Source: Bacteroidales bacterium UBA4179 (lineage in GTDB: Bacteria; Bacteroidota; Bacteroidia; Bacteroidales; Dysgonomonadaceae). From it: a stretch of DNA of 64,000 nucleotides. Positions within the stretch are counted from its first letter, which is position 1. Each line of letters begins with the position of its first letter. The notes under the pieces were generated by a model, which made no database searches, was not told where the DNA came from, and worked only from the letters and a program-made list of their open reading frames with translations. This document shows positions 59,779 through 64,000 of this stretch, piece by piece. The stretch lies in contig DFUT01000024.1 of assembly GCA_002381125.1 (NCBI GenBank), positions 80,054-144,053 of the forward strand. The letters are read 5' to 3'. The translations under genes were made by a program, and so were the position numbers.

Positions 59779-60954
59779 ATGAATTTTTTGCTTTCGTCGG
59801 TGTTCGATTTCTCTATCATCGATTGGATTATTGTTGCTGCTCTTTTGCTATTTTTCATTATTCAGCTTCTTTTCTATTTTCTTCTTTATAAGAAACCTTA
59901 CTCTTATCGGTCAAAAAAAGGGAAAGCCACTGTATCGGAAAATGATTTGCCGCCGGTTTCGGTTGTGATCGTTTCGAAAAACGATTCGGAAAATCTGGCA
60001 AAGCATCTTCCCGCTATACTCAATCAGGAGTATCCCGATTTTGAAGTGGTTGTTGTAAACATGGGTTCGACCGATGAAACGGATATGGTTTTAAAATGTT
60101 TAGAGCAGTCGTATGACAATCTCTATCATACTTATGTTCCACAAGAAGCCGAAGAATGGAATGAGAAGAAGTTGGCACTAACGCTGGGAATCAAGGCTGC
60201 GAAAAACAATGTTTTGCTTTTCACGGAACCTTATTGTAGGCCGGTATCCAATCGGTGGATTAAAGAATTTGCCGCAGAATTTGCCGAAGGGAAAGAAGTG
60301 GTTCTGGGTTTTTGTAAACTCGATATTCCCAAAAAGGTTTTTATGCGTAGGTTCATTCATTACGATAACCTGATACAAGGGATGAAATATTTATCTATGG
60401 CCATTGTTCATCGACCGTTTATGGGTATCGGCAGGAATATGGCGTATACAAAGGATTTGTTTTTTAAACAAAAAGGATTTTCATCGATTTTGAATTTCGA
60501 AGATGGCGAAGACGATTTGTTTATCAATGAAATAGCAAACGGTAATAATACCGGGGTCGTTATATCGCCCGAGAGTATGACCATAAGCGATGTTGTGACG
60601 GGTTTTTCGGTTTGGAGGGCATTAAAATCGAAATATTTGCACACAAAACGATTTTACAAGGGCTTTTCTTCTTCTATTTTCGGTTGGGAAACCTTGTCTA
60701 AATATGGTTTTTATCTTTCTTTTGTTTGTGCTGTTGTTTTGGGAATAGTGAATGCCAATTATATCCTGCTTGCCTTGGGGATTGTCTTGTTTATTATAAG
60801 ATATTGTTTCCAGATGATTATCATAAACCGTACCTGCAAACTCTTTGGCGTCGATAAGTATCATGCCGATCTTATCTTTATGGATATCTTTCAACCTATC
60901 AACAATTTCAGGTTTAAACAGTATGCCGATAAAAAACGGAATAAATTCAGATGA
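59779..60954 (+). CDS. Family 2 glycosyltransferase, membrane-bound
   Basis: A 391-aa protein. ATG 59779 is preferred over TTG 59773. An N-terminal transmembrane helix (about 13-38) precedes the GT-A domain, with PPVSVVIVSKNDSENLAKHL and FEVVVVNMGSTDETDMV, then a later NFEDGEDDLFINEIA resembling the ED motif of the acceptor site. Two more transmembrane segments lie near the C-terminus (about 305-350, FYLSFVCAVVLGIVNANYIL). It probably builds an envelope glycan; donor and acceptor cannot be read from the sequence. It is likely co-transcribed with lysA, with no obvious functional link. Confidence 0.87.
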   Translation: MNFLLSSVFDFSIIDWIIVAALLLFFIIQLLFYFLLYKKPYSYRSKKGKATVSENDLPPVSVVIVSKNDSENLAKHLPAILNQEYPDFEVVVVNMGSTDETDMVLKCLEQSYDNLYHTYVPQEAEEWNEKKLALTLGIKAAKNNVLLFTEPYCRPVSNRWIKEFAAEFAEGKEVVLGFCKLDIPKKVFMRRFIHYDNLIQGMKYLSMAIVHRPFMGIGRNMAYTKDLFFKQKGFSSILNFEDGEDDLFINEIANGNNTGVVISPESMTISDVVTGFSVWRALKSKYLHTKRFYKGFSSSIFGWETLSKYGFYLSFVCAVVLGIVNANYILLALGIVLFIIRYCFQMIIINRTCKLFGVDKYHADLIFMDIFQPINNFRFKQYADKKRNKFR

Positions 60955-61132
60955 TGATGATATTGAATAAACAAAATGACGGGATATACGTTAAATATAA
61001 GGAAATGACAATACACCATTTAAACCTTGACACATTTAAAATGTCGGTTAAAGCGGGTTAAGGATATATGTGAGTGGTTAAAAGTGTTAAAAACAAAAAG
61101 ATAAGGCAGAATAGTGTATATTTTTTGTTATT

Positions 61133-61140
61133 ATCTTTGA
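61133..61140 (+). promoter_or_regulatory. -7 element for the HtrA gene
   Basis: TATCTTTG matches TAnnTTTG and lies 52 bases before the start codon in a 238-bp gap after the glycosyltransferase. The rest of the gap is AT-rich with several GTTAAA words and holds no gene. Confidence 0.4.
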
Positions 61141-61192
61141 GTGCTAAAATGAAGTAAGTCGATAAAAAGAACACCAATTAAAAATAAAAGAT

Positions 61193-62701
61193 ATGAATGC
61201 AAATCGTACCAAAAGTGTATTGGGCATTATTTTAATTGCCGTTGTAAGTTCTGTCATAACAATGTTTGGTTATGATCAGATAAACAAAAAAAGGAACAAG
61301 TCCCTTTCGGGAAATGTAGGTGAGTATGCCGGTTCTTTTGAACAAGACAACAATGTAATTCTAACGAACTTAACAGCATCTCAAGGATATTTTGATTTTA
61401 CACAAGCTGCCGAAAAGTCCGTTCATGGCGTTGTTCACGTAAAAACTAAAGCAGTACGTGAACAAGTGATAATCGATCCTTTCGATTTCTTTTTTGGCTT
61501 TGGCCAAAGGATAATACCACGCGAAGTAGTGGGTTATGGATCGGGTGTGATTATTTCGAAAGATGGCTATATCATTACCAATAATCACGTAATTAAAGAT
61601 GCAAGAGAGGTCTCTGTAACATTAAATGACGATCGTGAGTTTACTGCCAAAGTAGTAGGTACCGATCCACAATCGGATATCGCTTTATTGAAAATTGACG
61701 GTGATAATTTTTCCTATATTCCTTTTGGGAATTCCGATGCACTAAAAGTGGGTGAATGGGTTTTGGCGATAGGCAATCCGTTTAACCTGACTTCAACTGT
61801 TACGGCAGGTATCGTGAGTGCAAAAAACAGAACCAATATTGTGGGTGAAAATATGGGTCTACAATCGTTTATACAGGTTGATGCAGCGGTGAATCCCGGC
61901 AATAGCGGAGGAGCATTGGTGAATGTCAGAGGAGAATTGGTGGGTATCAATACCGCTATTTATTCCGAAACCGGGAATTTCACGGGTTATGCATTTGCTA
62001 TTCCCATCTCCATTGCAGGAAAGGTGGCTGCCGACCTCAAGGAATATGGAGTTGTACAGCGTGCCGTTCTTGGAATTCAGGTTCCCAATATCGAATATCT
62101 GAAAATATACGATCCAAAGAGGGCAAGCGAATTGGCAAAAATTCAAGGTGTGGTGGTCGAGGATTTCTCGGATAGGAGTCCCGCCAAAGCTGCCGGAATA
62201 GAGAAAGGCGATATTATTAAAGCAATAAATAACGTACCCGTTCGCAATTTTGCCGAATTGCAGAATCAGTTGAGTCGATACAGACCGGGAGACAAAGTAA
62301 AGGTAACGGTCGAAAGAAACGGTAGCGAAAAAACTTTTGTGGTGGAATTGATCAATATGCAAGGGAGTACCGAAATAATCAAAAGACCCGATGCTTTGAA
62401 AATGTTGGGTGCCGAATTCAAAAAAATTCCCGATGAGCAAAAAAGACGGCTCGGCATAAAGAGCGGCGTTGAGGTTTCAAATGTAACGAGAGACGGATTA
62501 TTTTATAAAGAAGGAATCAAAAAAGGATTTATCATTATGAGGATAAATAATGTACCCGTGGATAGTGAAGATGATGTTGCCGATATAGTTGCATCTGTTG
62601 CAGCACGAGGCGAAGATGAAGATAAAGTTATTCTGATAGCAGGATTTTATCCGCCAAATGGCAGAACGCAATACATTGCGATCGATCTGTCCAAAAAATA
62701 A
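61193..62701 (+). CDS. HtrA/DegP-family periplasmic serine protease (Do family)
   Basis: A 502-aa envelope protease/chaperone that degrades misfolded proteins. An N-terminal signal or anchor helix spans about 8-25. The chymotrypsin-like domain has the triad His132 (ITNNHVIKDA), Asp162 (DPQSDIALLKI) and Ser238 (NPGNSGGALVN). The first PDZ domain (about 275-375, RAVLGIQVPNIEYLKIYDPK) and a second, shorter PDZ domain (about 405-500) follow. It is preceded by its own promoter and followed by a hairpin, so it is monocistronic. All catalytic residues are intact. Confidence 0.93.
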   Translation: MNANRTKSVLGIILIAVVSSVITMFGYDQINKKRNKSLSGNVGEYAGSFEQDNNVILTNLTASQGYFDFTQAAEKSVHGVVHVKTKAVREQVIIDPFDFFFGFGQRIIPREVVGYGSGVIISKDGYIITNNHVIKDAREVSVTLNDDREFTAKVVGTDPQSDIALLKIDGDNFSYIPFGNSDALKVGEWVLAIGNPFNLTSTVTAGIVSAKNRTNIVGENMGLQSFIQVDAAVNPGNSGGALVNVRGELVGINTAIYSETGNFTGYAFAIPISIAGKVAADLKEYGVVQRAVLGIQVPNIEYLKIYDPKRASELAKIQGVVVEDFSDRSPAKAAGIEKGDIIKAINNVPVRNFAELQNQLSRYRPGDKVKVTVERNGSEKTFVVELINMQGSTEIIKRPDALKMLGAEFKKIPDEQKRRLGIKSGVEVSNVTRDGLFYKEGIKKGFIIMRINNVPVDSEDDVADIVASVAARGEDEDKVILIAGFYPPNGRTQYIAIDLSKK

Positions 62702-62704
62702 GAG

Positions 62705-62732
62705 AAACCGATAAATGAATTTGCGGTTTTTT
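62705..62732 (+). terminator. Probable terminator of the HtrA gene
   Basis: A 6-bp stem (AAACCG/CGGTTT) with a 13-base loop is followed by a T run. It lies 4 bases past the stop codon. The stem is short, so a second hairpin at 62768-62794 may share the work. Confidence 0.55.
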
Positions 62733-62767
62733 GAAACAAAAAGGCAACAAAAGTGTTGTTAATAACG

Positions 62768-62800
62768 AAGGATTCAGTGTTATGCTGTATCCTTTGTTAT
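62768..62800 (+). terminator. Second hairpin upstream of the sigma factor gene
   Basis: AAGGAT/ATCCTT and, after a T-T mismatch, CAG/CTG form a 9-bp stem with a 7-base loop. The following bases are moderately T-rich. It may end HtrA read-through or lie in the leader of the sigma factor gene. Confidence 0.4.
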
Positions 62801-62884
62801 GGTTTTAAGAAATAGAGATTTATAAATATACACCGATTTAATTTTTTTAACTTTCAATTTAAAATAAAAGAGGATAGCTAGAGA

Positions 62885-63745
62885 ATGAGACAATTAAAGA
62901 TTACAAAGTCAATAACAAATAGAGAGAGTGCTTCTCTCGACAAATATCTCCAAGAGATTGGGAGAGAAGATTTGATTACCGTTGAAGAAGAAGTTGAGTT
63001 GGCTCAAGCGATCAAGAAGGGCGACAAAGAGGCATTGGACAAATTAACCCGTGCCAATCTTCGTTTTGTTGTATCGGTTGCCAAGCAATATCAAAATCAA
63101 GGGTTGAGCCTTCCCGACTTAATTAATGAGGGCAACTTGGGATTAATTAAAGCTGCCGAAAAATTCGATGAAACCCGAGGGTTCAAATTTATCAGTTATG
63201 CGGTATGGTGGATCCGACAGTCCATCTTACAGGCTTTGGCAGAACAATCGAGAATCGTAAGGTTGCCACTCAATCAGGTGGGTTCGTTGAACAAGATAAA
63301 CAAGGCATTTCAAAAATTCGAACAAGAAAACGAGCGACGTCCTTCTGCCGAAGAGCTTGCAAAAGAATTGGATGTGCCTGTCGAGAAAGTTTCCGATTCG
63401 TTAAAAGTTTCGGGACGTCACGTGTCGATGGATGCGCCTTTTGTGGAAGGTGAAGATAACAGTTTGCTGGATGTATTGGTAAACGATGACGCACCGGATG
63501 CTGACGAAACTTTAATGAAAGAATCTCTCCAAAAAGAAATAGAACGCGCTTTATCGACGTTAACGGAACGGGAAAGCGACATTATTAAAATGTTCTTCGG
63601 TATCGGTTGTCAAGAAATGACGCTCGAAGAAATTGGAGATAAATTTCAATTGACCAGGGAGAGGGTTCGTCAAATTAAAGAAAAGGCAATCCGGCGACTG
63701 CGCCAAGATTCCAGATGCAAGTTGCTGAAAAGCTATTTAGGGTAG
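62885..63745 (+). CDS. rpoD: Primary RNA polymerase sigma factor (RpoD/SigA, Bacteroidota short type)
   Basis: A 286-aa sigma-70 factor. Region 1.2 is DKYLQEIGREDLITVEEEVE. Region 2 follows with LRFVVSVAKQYQNQGLSLPD and LGLIKAAEKFDETRGFKFIS, then YAVWWIRQSILQALAEQSR (2.3-2.4). Region 3 is RRPSAEELAKELDVPVEKVS. Region 4.2 carries LEEIGDKFQLTRERVRQIKE. Region 1.1 and the large non-conserved insert of E. coli RpoD are absent, as in the Bacteroidota housekeeping sigma factor. This protein is expected to recognise the TTTG/TAnnTTTG promoters listed here. The ATG is preceded by AAGAGGATAG. Confidence 0.95.
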   Translation: MRQLKITKSITNRESASLDKYLQEIGREDLITVEEEVELAQAIKKGDKEALDKLTRANLRFVVSVAKQYQNQGLSLPDLINEGNLGLIKAAEKFDETRGFKFISYAVWWIRQSILQALAEQSRIVRLPLNQVGSLNKINKAFQKFEQENERRPSAEELAKELDVPVEKVSDSLKVSGRHVSMDAPFVEGEDNSLLDVLVNDDAPDADETLMKESLQKEIERALSTLTERESDIIKMFFGIGCQEMTLEEIGDKFQLTRERVRQIKEKAIRRLRQDSRCKLLKSYLG

Positions 63746-63856
63746 TTTTAAACCCTATCAAAGCCTAAATAATGGTAGAAATTGTAAAAGAAACGCATTA
63801 AAATACAATTTAAACGTTTCTTTTGCTAAAAATAGTGTTTAGATGAATTTTAATAT

Positions 63857-63864
63857 TATATTTG
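63857..63864 (+). promoter_or_regulatory. -7 element for a gene beyond the window
   Basis: TATATTTG matches TAnnTTTG exactly, 112 bases after the sigma factor stop. A transcript would begin near 63870, right at a strong hairpin. Confidence 0.4.
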
Positions 63865-63875
63865 CATAATATTTG

Positions 63876-63913
63876 ATACTCATAAGATATTGTTTCTTAT
63901 GAGTATTTTCTTT
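63876..63913 (+). terminator. Strong hairpin at the window end
   Basis: ATACTCATAAG (63876-63886) and CTTATGAGTAT (63896-63906) form a perfect 11-bp stem with a 9-base loop, followed by TTTCTTT. It can act as the rpoD terminator. Because a -7 element sits just upstream, it may instead be a leader hairpin for the next gene. A GGAGG word follows at about 63922. Confidence 0.6.
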
Positions 63914-64000
63914 AAAAAAAGGAGGAATCGTAGTAAAAGATATAATTTTCTTGGTTTTTTTCGAACCACATCGAACATTTTAAAAATGTAAATGTTATAT

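Noticed and set aside
1..64000. CRISPR arrays, tRNA or rRNA genes, insertion sequences, prophage or plasmid modules
   Set aside because: I looked for regularly spaced repeats, tRNA arm motifs, transposase or integrase motifs and found none.

Overview
The window is a chromosomal segment of a Bacteroidota bacterium, most likely order Bacteroidales and close to the Dysgonomonadaceae/Porphyromonadaceae. The evidence is a complete SusC/SusD-type glycan operon, the Bacteroidota form of the division and cell wall (dcw) cluster, a short RpoD-like sigma factor without region 1.1, a DUF3822-rsmD pair, an EF-G2-type paralog, -7 elements of the form TAnnTTTG, and few strong Shine-Dalgarno sites. GC content looks to be in the low forties by eye. 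The genus is an inference. I saw no rRNA, tRNA, CRISPR array, insertion sequence or prophage.

Layout. 1-733 is the 3' part of glyA. It is followed by a degenerate gap, recG, a convergent CE15-type glucuronoyl esterase, a gap carrying a repeated hairpin, and a TonB-dependent receptor. 7.7-14.5 kb holds housekeeping genes: rsmD, a DUF3822 gene, a pseudopilin-like membrane protein, a RecD-like helicase, an uncharacterised gene with a TTG start, rsmI, a coiled-coil lipoprotein and a YjjG-type HAD nucleotidase. 14.5-28.2 kb is a minus-strand starch utilisation operon, transcribed susC, susD, susE, susF-like, susA, GH13 lipoprotein, susB from one good promoter upstream of susC. 28.7-44.7 kb is the dcw cluster: mraZ, rsmH, ftsL, ftsI, murE, mraY, murD, ftsW, murG, murC, ftsQ, ftsA, ftsZ, yqeY. 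44.7-64 kb holds a secreted hypothetical protein, the EF-G paralog, a gap with a 42-bp tandem repeat, a P-type Ca2+ ATPase, a sodium-pumping decarboxylase operon (oadG-oadA-oadB), an AraC regulator, lemA-TPM-miaA, lysA with a family 2 glycosyltransferase, an HtrA protease and the primary sigma factor.

How the genes work together. In the starch operon, surface lipoproteins (two SusE/F-like proteins, SusD and a GH13 enzyme) bind and cut alpha-glucan. SusC imports the oligosaccharides, and SusA and SusB finish digestion in the periplasm. No SusR-like regulator is adjacent. The dcw genes build UDP-MurNAc-pentapeptide and lipid II and assemble the divisome. A three-fold 10-bp-spaced GTG array upstream of mraZ looks like an MraZ autoregulatory operator. 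The Oad operon would couple decarboxylation to Na+ export.

I found no clearly new defence, mobile or biosynthetic system. The best leads are an EF-G paralog with altered G motifs (Ala in place of the catalytic His, NQMD in place of NKxD), a SusF-like protein with an inserted Big_9/cadherin-like domain, a repeated CGTCGGA hairpin family at 5.0-5.25 kb, the 42-bp tandem repeat at 47.9-48.1 kb, intercistronic hairpins in the sus operon, and the mraZ operator array.
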